In this document: positions 32,616-43,516 of the stretch, one piece after another
How positions within the stretch are numbered: the first letter of the stretch is position 1
Layout: every line of letters starts with the position of its first letter
Assembly (NCBI GenBank): GCA_905331475.1
Contig: CAJNYU010000015.1
Coordinates: 106,290 to 170,289, forward strand
Length of the DNA: 64,000 nucleotides
Origin: Rotaria socialis
Lineage: Eukaryota; Rotifera; Eurotatoria; Philodinida; Philodinidae
Direction of reading: 5' to 3'
Notes under the pieces: model-generated
Databases searched by the model: none
Told to the model about the DNA's origin: nothing
What the model saw: the letters and a program-made list of their open reading frames with translations, nothing else
Position numbers and translations under genes: made by a program

Positions 32616-33182
32616 ATGACCGATTCACTCAAGCAACTTGCTATCGAACTGACGCAAATCATTGTACCCATAATCATGGTTATTAGTATCATAGGAAATT
32701 CACTTAAGATTGATGTGGTTACTAGGTCTGTCTTGTATCGCCACGTTTGTTCTTGTTATTTTCAGACCCTTGCTTGCAACAATCTTTTTTGCACCAGCGT
32801 AATGCTGGTTTATCGTCTTCTGACTGATGGATACCACCTTGGTCTAACCAAGTTCTCCATTGTCTCGTGCAAACTCATCACATATGTCTACCAAGTATGT
32901 GCACTATTATCACCATACTTTATTGTGGTTGCCTCAATCGATCGATATTGTGTCAGTTCACTGAGTGCTCGACTACGCAAGTTCAGCAATATCAAAGTAG
33001 CTCGATGAGCGATTCTGCTCTTTATATCATCCTTATGATACTCTTCTACATGGATACTGCGATTCTGGTCGATTTACGACCAACCGACACATTCGGATGT
33101 CGTATTCGAGCAGATACTCTCTACAAGCATGTGTATCCTATCATGCAAGTTTTTCTCTTTGCTATTATTGTGTCTTGTCTCA

Positions 33183-34006
33183 GGTGACACCCTGATTGGG
33201 ACCATTATGAGGCCCACCAAACTTCGTCCCTGTTTTGCTCTCTTTTTTCGTCCCATACAAAAATGAGTTCTCTCTTAATTGGTCCCATAAAGAGAGAAAG
33301 TCGAACAGCCACTCGTCCCATTCTAAAGATGACTCCAATTGATTTATCTAATATTTGTTTTATATATTAAGTTTCATACAACATAAAAATTACATAAAGA
33401 GCAAAAAAATAAATAACACAGAATTTACTATTTCTTTTTTTTTATCTTGACTGCTTTACCTGATTGAATAGCCGATTCATTGACAGTTAGTTGACCATTT
33501 TCAAACACGTTGAATAATTCCAAAAGTGTTTCGTCGATTTTATCGTAGTTTTTCCTTCTTTTTTTATTTGTACTTGAGCAGTCTCTGTTTCTACACCTAC
33601 ATTCGTCACATGTTTTATTTATTCGTTTAACAGTGTATTGAAAATCCAAATAATTTAGAATTTGCTTATTCCATTCAGTGGTTGTAAATCGAAACATGTT
33701 ATAGTAACAACAGCATACAATGAATATATGAATAAAGCTCTCATTGTTTGCCATATCTTTTTTCTATTCACCAGATTCACCAAATTAGTGAAAATGATAC
33801 CAAAATGTCACTCTCTCATACTAGTCATATAAATCATTTTCAATAACCAATAGGAGTCATCTTTAGAATGGGACGAGTTACTGTTCGACTTTCTCTCTTT
33901 ATGGGACCAATTAAGAAAAAACTCATTTTTGTATGGGACGAAAAAAGAGAGCAAAACGAGGACGAATTTTTGTGGGCCTAATAATGGTCCTAATCAAGAG
34001 TAGACC
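33183..34006. mobile_element. DNA transposon with about 150-bp terminal inverted repeats
   Basis: 824 bp with ends GGT...ACC. The outer about 150 bp are near-identical inverted repeats, sharing for example TTTGCTCTCTTTTTTCGTCC and TTGGTCCCATAAAGAGAGAA on left and reversed right. The target duplication is TTGTCTCA (8 bp; 9 bp if the adjoining C is counted). Long TIRs with 8-9 bp duplications fit Merlin- or Mutator-like elements; I cannot choose. A minus-strand frame at 33428-33754 lies inside. Confidence 0.85.
33428..33754 (-). CDS. Small ORF inside the TIR transposon, Cys-rich
   Basis: 108 residues, ATG to stop, occupying most of the space between the inverted repeats. It contains a short Cys-rich motif (CDECRCRNRDC) followed by basic residues (NKKRRKN) and a lysine tail (KAVKIKKKK). 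That could be a DNA-binding remnant of a transposase N-terminus. No DDE catalytic core is present, so this copy is non-autonomous. Real expression is doubtful. Confidence 0.35.
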   Translation of the reverse strand: MANNESFIHIFIVCCCYYNMFRFTTTEWNKQILNYLDFQYTVKRINKTCDECRCRNRDCSSTNKKRRKNYDKIDETLLELFNVFENGQLTVNESAIQSGKAVKIKKKK

Positions 34007-34408
34007 TTGTCTCATGATTCTCTTCGGTACCATGACTACCTACAATACAAAGCGAGTGCGTGCCATCACTGCCATAGTCTCACGTCATCGTCGCACGGAA
34101 ATCAACTTGCTTGCATGCTTCTTCATCAAGTGGGCACTCATATTGTACTCACTGTATCTATTTGTGTAACCTATCTAATATTAGTCCTGCCGACTACAAT
34201 TCAAAGTACACCTGTATTTTTCTTTGCCCATATAATTTCTCAAGTTCTCTTGTATTTGTTCTTCGTCACGCCCTTCATATTGTACCTCATTTTGGCTCGC
34301 ACATACAGAAAAGAACTCGTTCAGTTGCTGTGCAGAATACTGCGTCTACATGATGGTAATCAAGTTCAACCAACGACAAACACGATCACACACTGTTCTA
34401 GTAATTAA

Positions 34409-34640
34409 TACAAATACTCACGCAGTGACAACCACAAGTTAGTGAACAGTATAATCCACAATTGAATTCAATGTCGTGACCAGCTTCATTCATGATTATT
34501 CAATTTTATGATGATAAAATCGCTGTCATGAGAACAAATGTATAAAATATAGTCCGTCAAAATTTACGATATGAAACAGCTATTCATAGTTCATTTACGC
34601 TCGAATACTAATGCATGGCTTTGATTTCACAAAATAAAGA
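34409..34640. other. 3' flank of the GPCR pseudogene
   Basis: Short A+T-rich spacer with no feature, between the GPCR and the next TIR element. Confidence 0.4.
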
Positions 34641-35268
34641 ACGAGGGACATTTTGGGGTAATTTCGGCCCAATTCGAAAAAGATACCGGTTCAGTCTGAN
34701 ATTGCGTAGATTCCGAGTATGAAGTTCACCTTGCAATTATGTTGTGTTTTGGTCGGGAAAATCGTGAATTACCATCTCAATTTCAGTGCATGCGGTGCTG
34801 AAAAGCAGTAGGTAAGCTTTTTTGGTCGTGATTTAACCCATATTTGTGAGCTTTTCGAATGCTCTATCAATGGTAAAAAATGGCTCCGGATCTCATTAAA
34901 ATAAGGTAACAATACCCACTACACCTGACAGAAAATGACCACAGCTAAATAACATTGTTAACATTTTGCAAGAAATCCTCAACTCTGACTAGAACTTCCA
35001 TATATAGTTTTGTTCAGGATAAAATTCTGTGTCGAATGGTATATAAAGCATGTTGTTTTTTTTGCTGAAAACGTACCGACTCGAAATTCAACCACTGTAC
35101 CTAAAAGATGATCGCACGAGCAAAGCCACAACTGCCCCTATGCACAACGGATCAAGCTGAAACTTGTAGAAATGATATAGAACAACGCGCTCTGCAGCTC
35201 GAGAAACTTTCAGACTGAACCGATATCTTTTTCGAATTGGGCCGAAATTACCCCAAAACCTCCCTCGT
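34641..35268. mobile_element. Non-autonomous TIR element, about 58-bp inverted ends
   Basis: Left end CGAGGGACATTTTGGGGTAA and on to CGGTTCAGTCTGA. The right end is the reverse complement with few changes (CGAGGGAGGTTTTGGGGTAA...). The shared core includes TTTCGGCCCAATTCGAAAAA. There is no open frame inside and no clear target duplication, so the superfamily is unknown. One ambiguous base (N) lies at 34700. It lies about 630 bp beyond the end of the transposon in the GPCR but is unrelated in sequence. Confidence 0.8.
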
Positions 35269-35539
35269 CGTTTTTATCCAGCAGCAGAAATCAGAGATTC
35301 GCTTTCTCTCCTCTTTATTTTCTGTTTTCTTTGTATCGTATGACATGAGTAAAAAAACGGGAGCGCAGAAACTAATACGAAGCAGTGTATTTGGACTCAC
35401 AGTGTAGATTTAACAAATATAAAATGCAATTATATGAAATAAAATATATATGCATGTAGAAAAAGATATGAAAGGCAAATATGTGTTTAACTCAAAAAAC
35501 TAAAATTGCTTGTAATTAATTGTGCCATTAAACGCTTGA

Positions 35540-35562
35540 GAAAGAGAGAGAGAGAGAGAGTT
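35540..35562. repeat. (GA)n microsatellite upstream of the esterase gene
   Basis: A run of about ten GA dinucleotides 65 bp before the esterase ATG. It could act as a GAGA-type promoter element or be a plain microsatellite. Confidence 0.6.
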
Positions 35563-35627
35563 AGTCGTTGTTATTTTCTCTCCTTCAATCATATAAAGTG
35601 TGCCACTCCATTCATTCGACGATATTC

Positions 35628-37255
35628 ATGAGACAACAGCTCCTACTCTGTTGTGCGAGTATTCTTGCTCTGATGGTGCTTCCATCAGAGTCTGCACTGA
35701 GCTCTGGCTGTGGAAAGTCCCTTCCAGATGATTTTTCATCGGGTCAAACAACTTCAATTTCAGTTCCCGCGACGAATGGTCAACCCATTCGTCACTACAA
35801 AGTGCACCTCTCAGCCAACTATCAAAACGACCGAGGACACGCGATTGTCTTCTCCTTTCATGGTCACAATGGGAATATGGCAAAACAAGAGGATCTATCT
35901 CAATTATCTCTAAAAGGTATACTTATCAATGGTGCGGGAATTATCGCCGTCTATCCCAAAGGAAAGGAGGGGACGGATGGACAGAGTGCTTGGCAAGGTG
36001 CACCCTATTCTGCTCCCGGTGTGGATGATGTGAGTCATTTTCTGTCTTTTTTCACTTCTATTAAGAACGAGTTAGTGATATAATTAGATTGCCTTTGTGA
36101 ACACAATGATCGCCACGCTACAAAGTACATTCTGCGTCGATTCGTCTCGAATCTATGTAACAGGCAAGAGTAATGGTATGTTCCAGTTTTTGCTGTTCGC
36201 CTCAAAGTTTCCAAAAATAAATCTTATTTTAAATCAGTGTAAAAAAACGCTTTTCAGTATGACCCCTTCAATGGTAAAAGTAAAACTCTATCGTGGAGTG
36301 CTCTAGCATCACGCACGTAGTGTTTGAGGAAGGGAGCTGTAATTTTGTGCTCTAAGTTTACATTCTTCGTTTCAAGAGAGAAAGTTCCACAAAAATTAGA
36401 GGAAATATAATCAAAGAGCTTCCATTGCTTGACACGCTTTTGACACTTGCTTATCGTTATAATTTTGGGGACTCCTCGAGAGCAAAAAAGTGCAAGCTCA
36501 GATAAAATCAAAAACATCGCTACAAGTTTTATTTTTGCAGGTTAAAGAACATTACAAAAAGAAGGTTCCGAAAGAAAAAAAGCTTTAATGTGTGTGCCAA
36601 AATATTTAAGACCCTGGACAACAGAAGCACTTCCAAAAATATTTGAAATATTTTCGACTCTCCCCGAAGTTATTAAATTTTGATAATTAATACAGTGGTT
36701 TTTCAAAATATCTGAAAGCTCAGTAATGTGTTTTCGAACTGTTTAGGTGCAGGATTTGTTAACCTCCTAGCCTGTACACCATTGATAGCTTCAAAGATTG
36801 CCGCCTTTGCAACTGTCTCAGCAGCTTTCTACACGGGTACATTCAATGGAGATTGTCCTACCCAACGTGCCATACCCATTCTCGACTTTCACGGTACTGC
36901 AGACACTGTCGTATCCTACAATGGTGGACAATCACACGGTGGTACACAAGTCAGTATTGACGATTTTCGACATGGATGGGCATCACGCAATGATTGCCAG
37001 AATAAATCGACAATCTCTCATTTATCGAAAGAAACAGATCCTCAACAACTAATTGAAATTCAAACGTGGAACACGAACTGTAAAACAGGTGGTATTGTCA
37101 TAGGATACAAGATCACTGCAGGGCAACATTCATGGCCTCGTACGACATTACCAGTAAAATGCAATGGAAACGTAGGAACGAATGATTGTACCACTACCGT
37201 GTTTGATGCTACAACGAGTGTTATCATTCCTTTTTTCAATACGCACACATTGTAA
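35628..37255 (+). CDS. Secreted PHB-depolymerase/feruloyl-esterase-like hydrolase (three exons)
   Basis: My model is join(35628..36029, 36088..36175, 36747..37255), 332 residues. Intron 1 (58 nt) is GTGAGT...AATTAG; intron 2 (571 nt) is GTATGT...GTTTAG. Residues 1-20 form a signal peptide (MRQQLLLCCASILALMVLP). The mature N-terminus SSGCGKSLPDD resembles fungal feruloyl esterases. IVFSFHGHNGN is the oxyanion region. The nucleophile is Ser162 in GKSNG-AG, split by intron 2; Asp216 lies in DFHGTADTVV and His291 in GQHSWP. Family enzymes cleave ester bonds in plant cell-wall ferulates or polyhydroxyalkanoates outside the cell. Its mainly fungal/bacterial relatives make it a transfer candidate, with introns gained or kept. 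Intron 2 is about ten times the local norm. Confidence 0.85.
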
Positions 37256-39034
37256 TTGAAGAAATAAGTGTGATCTAATAATTCTATGCAATAAGCAATA
37301 AACAAATGATGACTTGTTACTGCTTCCTTTCTCGAACCTGGTGACACATGTTAGCTACAATAAGCACAAGGGATGAGAGTGTGAGGTTCAAGTAACCATG
37401 ATGTGTTTCTGCTCCGCTACGAGTCTCCTCCAGTGACTTTTAACGACTTTCTAGAAAATCAAATGTTATATACGTAGCTTATAATTGTTGCACCAAGATC
37501 GTATGCTTGAAAATATTGTGGTATGTTAGAAAAAAAGCAAGGATCGATATGCCAATTCATAGGCGCACGCAAAATATAACACTATATCCTCACATATCTT
37601 TCTTGCATTTACTACTCTTCTTCTGCAATTAGTGTGGATGTGAGTGAAAGAAGACTACTACACTCTTCAATATTATAAATAGGGATCTTGTTTTTCCACT
37701 ATTTTAGAATCAATATAAGTTTTTTAAGAATCTATATTTATGTTAAATAAAAATTCCTGATAATTTCATTAATGTATATAATATATTGAGCATAAATATA
37801 TATGCATAGATCTTTCATAATCTAAGAAAAATTTATCTTATAATTCAGTTGAGAAAGTACTGTTTATGTTTTTATCAATAAATAAAACAGACAATTTTCT
37901 ATCTGAATAACAAAAAAGCGTTTAATGTACATCAGCACCATGAGATTTTCACATATATCAATAATGAGAATAACAAAAACAATTGTAGAGAGTATATAAC
38001 AATACAGCAACAATATTAATACGTATGAAAAAAATATAACAACGAAGAAAAGTTCTGTTTATTTCCTTAAATGAATTCAAAAATGAAATACATTAGCCAT
38101 GTCATCATTGTTTTAGTCGTTAGTCTGTAATATAGAGTACTTTGCAAGCATGTTTTTTGCATTACGATGTATCTTAATATTATGTCATCAATCGAATTCT
38201 ATGTAACAACCAGATAAGCACTACCATATTGCCTTGGTATCTATTTTTTCTCAAGTTCACTTTACATGGATTCTTTCCATTAAAGATAGCATGAGAATAT
38301 CTTTCATTTTTTTCGTGCCGTTGATATTCGTTGCTTACGCATAAACGGTTAATAATGATGTGAGGGTGGGTGTGTGAGTACCCGAAGAAACATTTCTCGA
38401 CCACACTCTGATTGAATTACAAGCATGATAAATCTGTTCAAAGAGATTCAATGTTCTGCAGGAAAAAAATGAAATCTTATTAACGTCTGACTTTGATTTT
38501 AGGACAATTAACAAATTAGATTTCTGTGATGGTTCATTAATAGTCAATACTAGAGAAGAACAAGGATAATTTTCACTTTTTCGACTATCGTGTTGAAATT
38601 TAAAATTTTGATGGCATAGATATCTTAAGTAACTGGATATTCTAAAATATTATTCAATCAATACACTCTCAGGTTCTTTCATTTTTTTCCTCGATAACAA
38701 AATACATAAAAATACATAAACAAATTTCATCAATGAACGAATATAAAACTTGATGTGTTTCTAAAACGAGAAGAGCAAATTCAGAGAAGCGTTCCTGTTT
38801 TTATGATTGAAGATCTTAATCATGCGGCATTATATTTCTGTTGTAAGATACTCAACTATATTGATGATTGTTTTTTTCATTTTTAAGGGCTCTATAAATT
38901 GATAAGAATAAAATTCTACTTATGCAAGTCAATATAACGGATAATAATAGTAATAAATAATTTTCATCGTCTATATAGGCCATTGAATAAAGATATTTCG
39001 AACTCAGATAAGCATTTTTCTGGTGGGCCATTTC
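37256..39034. other. Intergenic with TGTG-type elements
   Basis: No gene. 38361-38408 is a TGTGGG-type element (TGAGGGTGGGTGTGTG / CCACACTCT) sharing its spacer with the one at 31536-31575. 37631-37668 (GTGTGGATGTGAGTG / ACTACACTC) is a weak further candidate. 37700-38100 is very A+T rich. Confidence 0.5.
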
Positions 39035-40760
39035 ATGAGTACTTTCATGATGATACGATCAATTCAATTCGTTGGGATTATTTTAATATTTATTAATTTA
39101 ACCACTTCAGTAACTGGAATGACTGTCAATAATGATCAAATTGATGTTTCCAGACAATTATCTGATGTTCGATACGCATCTTCAATTCAAATTAATGATG
39201 TTATGAAACATCTTGATGAATTACAGGCTATTGCAACAGCTTCAAGCGGAAATCGAGCTGTTGAAACTATTGGTTTTAATCGTACCCTTGATTACATTAC
39301 AAATTTCCTTTCAGTAAATACCAAATTTAAAATAACAAAAACATTTTTTAATTTGCGAAATTTTCAACTTCTCCGTAATCCAACATTGTCATCAACAGTA
39401 AATGGTGTTGTTAAAACACATATTTATTCCGTTAATCCTGCTATAGGAGAATTTAATCATCCTCTATATACAACATCAGCTAACATTAGTAGCGATATTC
39501 TTATTACAGCTATTCCTAATTTAGGTTGCTCTGATGATGATTGGCTTGCAGCAAGTCCAGCGCCTGCTGGTCTTGTAGCCATTGTTAAACGGGGTGGTTG
39601 TGCTTTTCAAAGTAAGGGTACTCTAGCAAGTAAATATAACGTAGCTGCTTTATTACTCTACAATGATGGTACAACACCGAACAACATGAGACCTACCAAA
39701 ATCAATCTTGGTCAAAATAATCGTGTTCCAGCGCTTTTTCTTTCATATGATCTTGGTAAATCACTTGCCACTGCTGCAAACGATCCATCCCAAGTAGCAA
39801 CTGTTCGTCTTACTATTGTAACTGATAATGAATTGAATCCAGTAGGAAATATTTGTGCTGATACAACAACAGGGGATCCTACTCAAACAATTGTAATTGG
39901 TAGCCATAGTGATAGTGTTCCTGCTGGACCAGGTATTAATGATAATGGTATGTTCAATTAATCATTTCATATTCAAAACTACATGTATCTTTCTTGTTAT
40001 TATGACAGGCAGTGGCAGCGCAGCTAATCTTGCTTTAGCTGCTGCCCTATCGAGTCTTCTACAAACATCAAATTATCCTGCTTATAAGTATCGAATTCGA
40101 TTTTGTTGGTGGGGCGCTGAAGAACTAGGTCTTATCGGTGCTGATTACTACGTTTCAGAAGCAATAAAATCTTCTGTTGTTGGTGAGCGAATAGCAGATT
40201 ATTTGGTCAATATTAATTTGGACATGTTGGGATCACCAAATTTTATATTTGGTATTTATGATGGTAAAACAGCTCCGAGTACAACCCCAGCAACTGCGAA
40301 ACCTGGGAGTAATAAGATGACAGCATTATTTCAAGATTGGTTTGATAGAAATCAATTACCTTGGGATTATACCAATTTCGATGGGCGTAGTGATTATGGT
40401 CCATTTTTAGCTGCAGGTATTGCTGCAGGGGGTCTTTTTTCAGGTGCAGATGCAATGAAAACAACAGAACAGGTTAATCGATATGCAGCAATGCTTGGAA
40501 GAAATTTGAGTGGTATAGCATCAATTCGACAAGATATATGTTATCATCAATCATGCGATAAAACAACCAATATCAATAAATTTGCTCTTGAAAAAATGGT
40601 AAAAGCAACTGCGCATGCTATTGAAAGTCTAGGTCAACAATCTGATTTAGAAAGTTGGCTATATCCTACGAGAGAAATTGAAGAAATTAGTAAAAAAAGT
40701 CCACCGCAACAGTATCAGTATGATTCCATTAATGAATACTTTGGACTACCTTATAATTAA
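39035..40760 (+). CDS. Secreted M28 family aminopeptidase with PA domain (two exons)
   Basis: My model is join(39035..39947, 40009..40760), 554 residues, with a 61-nt intron (GTATGT...GACAG) inside the metal-site motif. Residues 1-28 form a signal peptide. A protease-associated domain lies at about 145-250 (AGLVAIVKRGGCAFQSKGTL then ALLLYND). The M28 metallopeptidase domain carries the expected two-zinc ligands: His291 (IGSHSDSV), Asp303 (GINDNGSGSA), catalytic Glu342 and ligand Glu343 (WWGAEELGLIGADY), Asp376 (INLDMLGS) and His484 (CYHQSCD). The order and spacing resemble bacterial secreted Leu/Lys aminopeptidases with a PA insert. It would remove N-terminal residues from peptides outside the cell. 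A bacterial or fungal origin by transfer is possible. An ATG at 39035 fits best; a longer frame starts from a non-ATG codon. Confidence 0.9.
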
Positions 40761-41348
40761 CATTTTCAAACAAATATATAATATGTCTCCTGAAAAATAA
40801 AAATGATAACATTACTCTATTCTACCTGTTTTTCTTTTCATTCCTAGGAATTTTCACCATAAATTAAGCAAAGATAAAGGAAAAAGTAGGAAAGGATGAC
40901 TGGATATATCAAATTTAACTTTTGTCTTATGCCGTTAGCAACTTGTTTTTACTTTAAAATGATCAAAAAATCATTTCGATATAAAGAGCGTAGAGAGACT
41001 ATTTCTCTGCCCAAAGGTGGTTTTAGTTTCTAAAAATAGTGCACTATTTAAAACTGGGTAGAGAAGATTCTGCTGACTTTGAAAACTTTCCAGTCTCTCA
41101 ATCAAAATAAAGAATGACAACTGGTTTAAAAGAGATAATATGAGTAAGCAACGTAGTAATAACGAACACTTTGTAAACAAGATTCACTAAGGAACCATTT
41201 TATTGCAATACGATTTAAAATATATTCGATAGAACCACTATCCAATATTAATTTTCTCTCTTACATTTCGTCATGCATTATGCCATCATAATTGAACAAT
41301 ATTCTCCAACGATCGAGAATGTATTCATATTAAATAAAGAGAAGGCAT
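40761..41348. other. Intergenic, nothing recognised
   Basis: A+T-rich. The 3' end signals of the aminopeptidase (AATAAA at 40796-40801) lie just after its stop. Confidence 0.5.
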
Positions 41349-41418
41349 AGATTCAGAAGATTTATACGACGCGTTTCGATCGTTATTAGAGATCATCATC
41401 AGATATATTTATGAATCT
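41349..41418 (-). ncRNA. Hammerhead-ribozyme-like motif (type I)
   Basis: Read on the minus strand from 41418: helix I 5' strand AGATTCA...TATAT, core CTGATGA (41402-41396), a bulged T, helix II GATC-9 nt-GATC, core GAAA, helix III palindrome ACGCGT, cleavage triplet GTC (41370-41368), then helix I 3' strand GTATA...TGAATCT. AGATTCA/TGAATCT pairs perfectly (7 bp) and TATAT/GTATA gives five pairs with one wobble. A very short palindromic helix III is typical of the minimal hammerheads found in Penelope-like elements and retrozymes, which work as dimers. The unpaired T after CTGATGA is non-canonical and may reduce activity. No Penelope reverse transcriptase is seen nearby. Confidence 0.6.
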
Positions 41419-43500
41419 ATTTAAACTACTACATTAGTAAAAGAATTATTCAATGCATAATTAATACTTTTTTACAGTTCCGTGGAGTTATTTTGGCTTG
41501 AATCGAACATCTGTATAGTAAAAACTATTCTTTAAGATTTGGACAGAAGGTTGTGAATCGTTGGTTAGCAATCAACGTTTCTGAATGACTTGAAATCGAT
41601 GTTTACATTCCTGTTTTCCACTGGTCGAATGCTAATTTATAATTGAAGGGTAGATTGAAGCTTATATAAAAATATTGGCCATATCTCTGTGTTGGAGAAC
41701 CTACTAATCTTTTCTGAGTAACTTCCTCAATGAGACAAAAACGCAACCCAATCGTCCTAGAAGCTGCTTCATTTTGGAACGAGAAGAGAGATAATAAGGG
41801 TGAAAATAAAGCTCATAATCCTTGATTACTGATAAACAAATTATGATATGAATGAGATCAATCTAATTTTTCTGTTTCAAAACGAGAGTGTCTCCAATTT
41901 CAAATGACAATTAGCGAACGTTATTTTTATAATTTTGCTTGAATTATGACATTGTTTTCAGCGATAAAAATAAAAGAAGAATAATTTACTAACGTACTCA
42001 ATCTAGTTTCTTTCCAGTATAAATAATTATTGTTTTTACACTTAAAAATAGTATTTTTTAAACTCAAAGAATTAATCACAATTGTTTATGGCCAAAATAT
42101 TTCTCAAAAAAAAATGGTAAAATTTTCTTAAATTATTTTGATTATTTTTTTCTAAAATAATCGTACTTCTGTCAATAACAAATTTTTATTGATTTGTAAA
42201 ATTAAAAAACGTGGAGCAGAACTGCACAAAATGGCATCTTAGAATGATGACGGACGTGCAGATGCTGAACTCTCTCGATCGTATGGACCAATGGTTCTGG
42301 CGACGGGTAAGTGTCATATTGTATATGTCAATACACCATAACTTAGCTGATAAGAACTAATTAATAAAATGATCATCATGTACAACTTGTATTAAGTAAA
42401 ATCAAATCATCGATTATTCACTTTTGAAAGCAGCTAGTAATGGTCAAAATAATAATCTCATAAGAACAATCAATTTCTTCTATCATCAGATCTCTATAAC
42501 TATCTCTCAAAAGAAAAAGCATTCTTAAAAGCATAAATCAATCTCTAATTTTATCTTTTCAGATAATAAGAATCAATAAAACTTTCATAAATTTATCGAC
42601 ACAATCCACTGTATTGCCAATAGACGCTTTTAGTATACACAAAAAAGATGCATAGTTATATTCAAAATGAACAGTTTCATAATCTAAACTGATACCCATC
42701 TTATGAAAATGAAAGGAAAACAAGACCTAAACCAACAAGTGTTATATTACATGATGAAATAATTGCGCTTATTGTTTAGTGATTATTTCTAAATGCGCTC
42801 TGTGAGCATTTTTTTTTAAATGAAGCAAATAAAAAGATTCGTATATATTTAGAATCAGCATAATACTACTAATAATTTCGGCTAAAAATTTTGCTGACCA
42901 TTTTCATTAAAAAAAATGATAGAGGGCGTTATGTGCTAGTTGTTTTCGATGATGTCAGAATGTTATACTATTACGGGAACTTGAAACTTTTCAACACTTT
43001 GAGTTCGTAAATCTGTGATGAAATTGAATGACACCCTACTTGTGAATGTGCTGAAGCGGTATGTCCTAGTCGCATCAACTTTTTCGGCTTAGATCTCGAG
43101 TTTTCTTTTAATACAGATGGGGTTATTTTGTTACATCCAGAAAATCGAGAAGATAAAAATAGCCATGATAAAAATATGATAGAAAGATGTAATAATTTTT
43201 CTGTGAAATCACCATTTTAACTGAGACAATTTAGAGATGATCCGAAATAAGTGCATAAATGGATTCATTCCAGTGAGGATGCAATGAGTCATTCGTTCGC
43301 ACCAGATGGTAGATCAAAGAATAAAAATAAAAATATTTAATGTGATCATTATTGCTACGGAAGTACCGTGTCCATGAGTTTGTCTTTTGTAGTGATGCTT
43401 TTTTTGGCCATGATAACTAATAATATTGTTGTCGCTTTACACAGATACTTTCTTTTTTTTCCTTCCCGTCATGAATCAGTGACAAATGGCTCATAGCTAC
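41419..43500. other. Intergenic with a small GC-richer island at 42230-42312
   Basis: Mostly A+T-rich with stops everywhere. At 42247 an ATG opens 20 codons (MTDVQMLNSLDRMDQWFWRR) that end exactly at a consensus donor GTAAGT (42307). It may be an orphan first exon; no downstream exon is recognised. Confidence 0.35.
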
Positions 43501-43501
43501 T

Positions 43502-43516
43502 ATATATATATATAAA
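43502..43516 (+). promoter_or_regulatory. Putative TATA box of the acid phosphatase gene
   Basis: TATATATATATATAAAAG lies 80-90 bp before a consensus donor ATTCAG|GTAAGT at 43594/43595. A matching acceptor TTTTTTTAG ends at 44439, 13 nt before the ATG. This suggests a short noncoding first exon and an intron of 845 nt in the 5'UTR. The AT run could also be a plain microsatellite. Confidence 0.4.

Larger units (their letters stand above)
32616..34408 (+). pseudogene. Rhodopsin-like GPCR, disrupted by stop, frameshifts and a transposon
   Basis: Segments of a seven-transmembrane receptor of the rotifer-expanded type: TM1 (QIIVPIIMVISIIGNSLKID), TM2-3 (ACNNLFCTSVMLVYRLLTDG, VCALLSPYFIVVASIDRYCV with DRY), TM4-5, then after the insertion TM6-7 (THIVLTVSICVTYLILVLP, SQVLLYLFFVTPFILYLILA). 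Lesions are TGA at 33007-33009 where VAR-W-AILLF is expected, a one-base shift near 33030, a DNA transposon at 33183-34006, and another shift near 34105. Removing the transposon and one target duplicate restores the reading VSCLMILFGT with no loss, so the insertion hit an intact frame at that point. The order of lesions is unknown. Homologous receptors bind small peptides or amines; the ligand here is unknown. Confidence 0.8.

Noticed and set aside
41419-42600. Penelope-like element body next to the hammerhead motif
   Set aside because: No reverse transcriptase or GIY-YIG motif could be read in any frame within about 1 kb.
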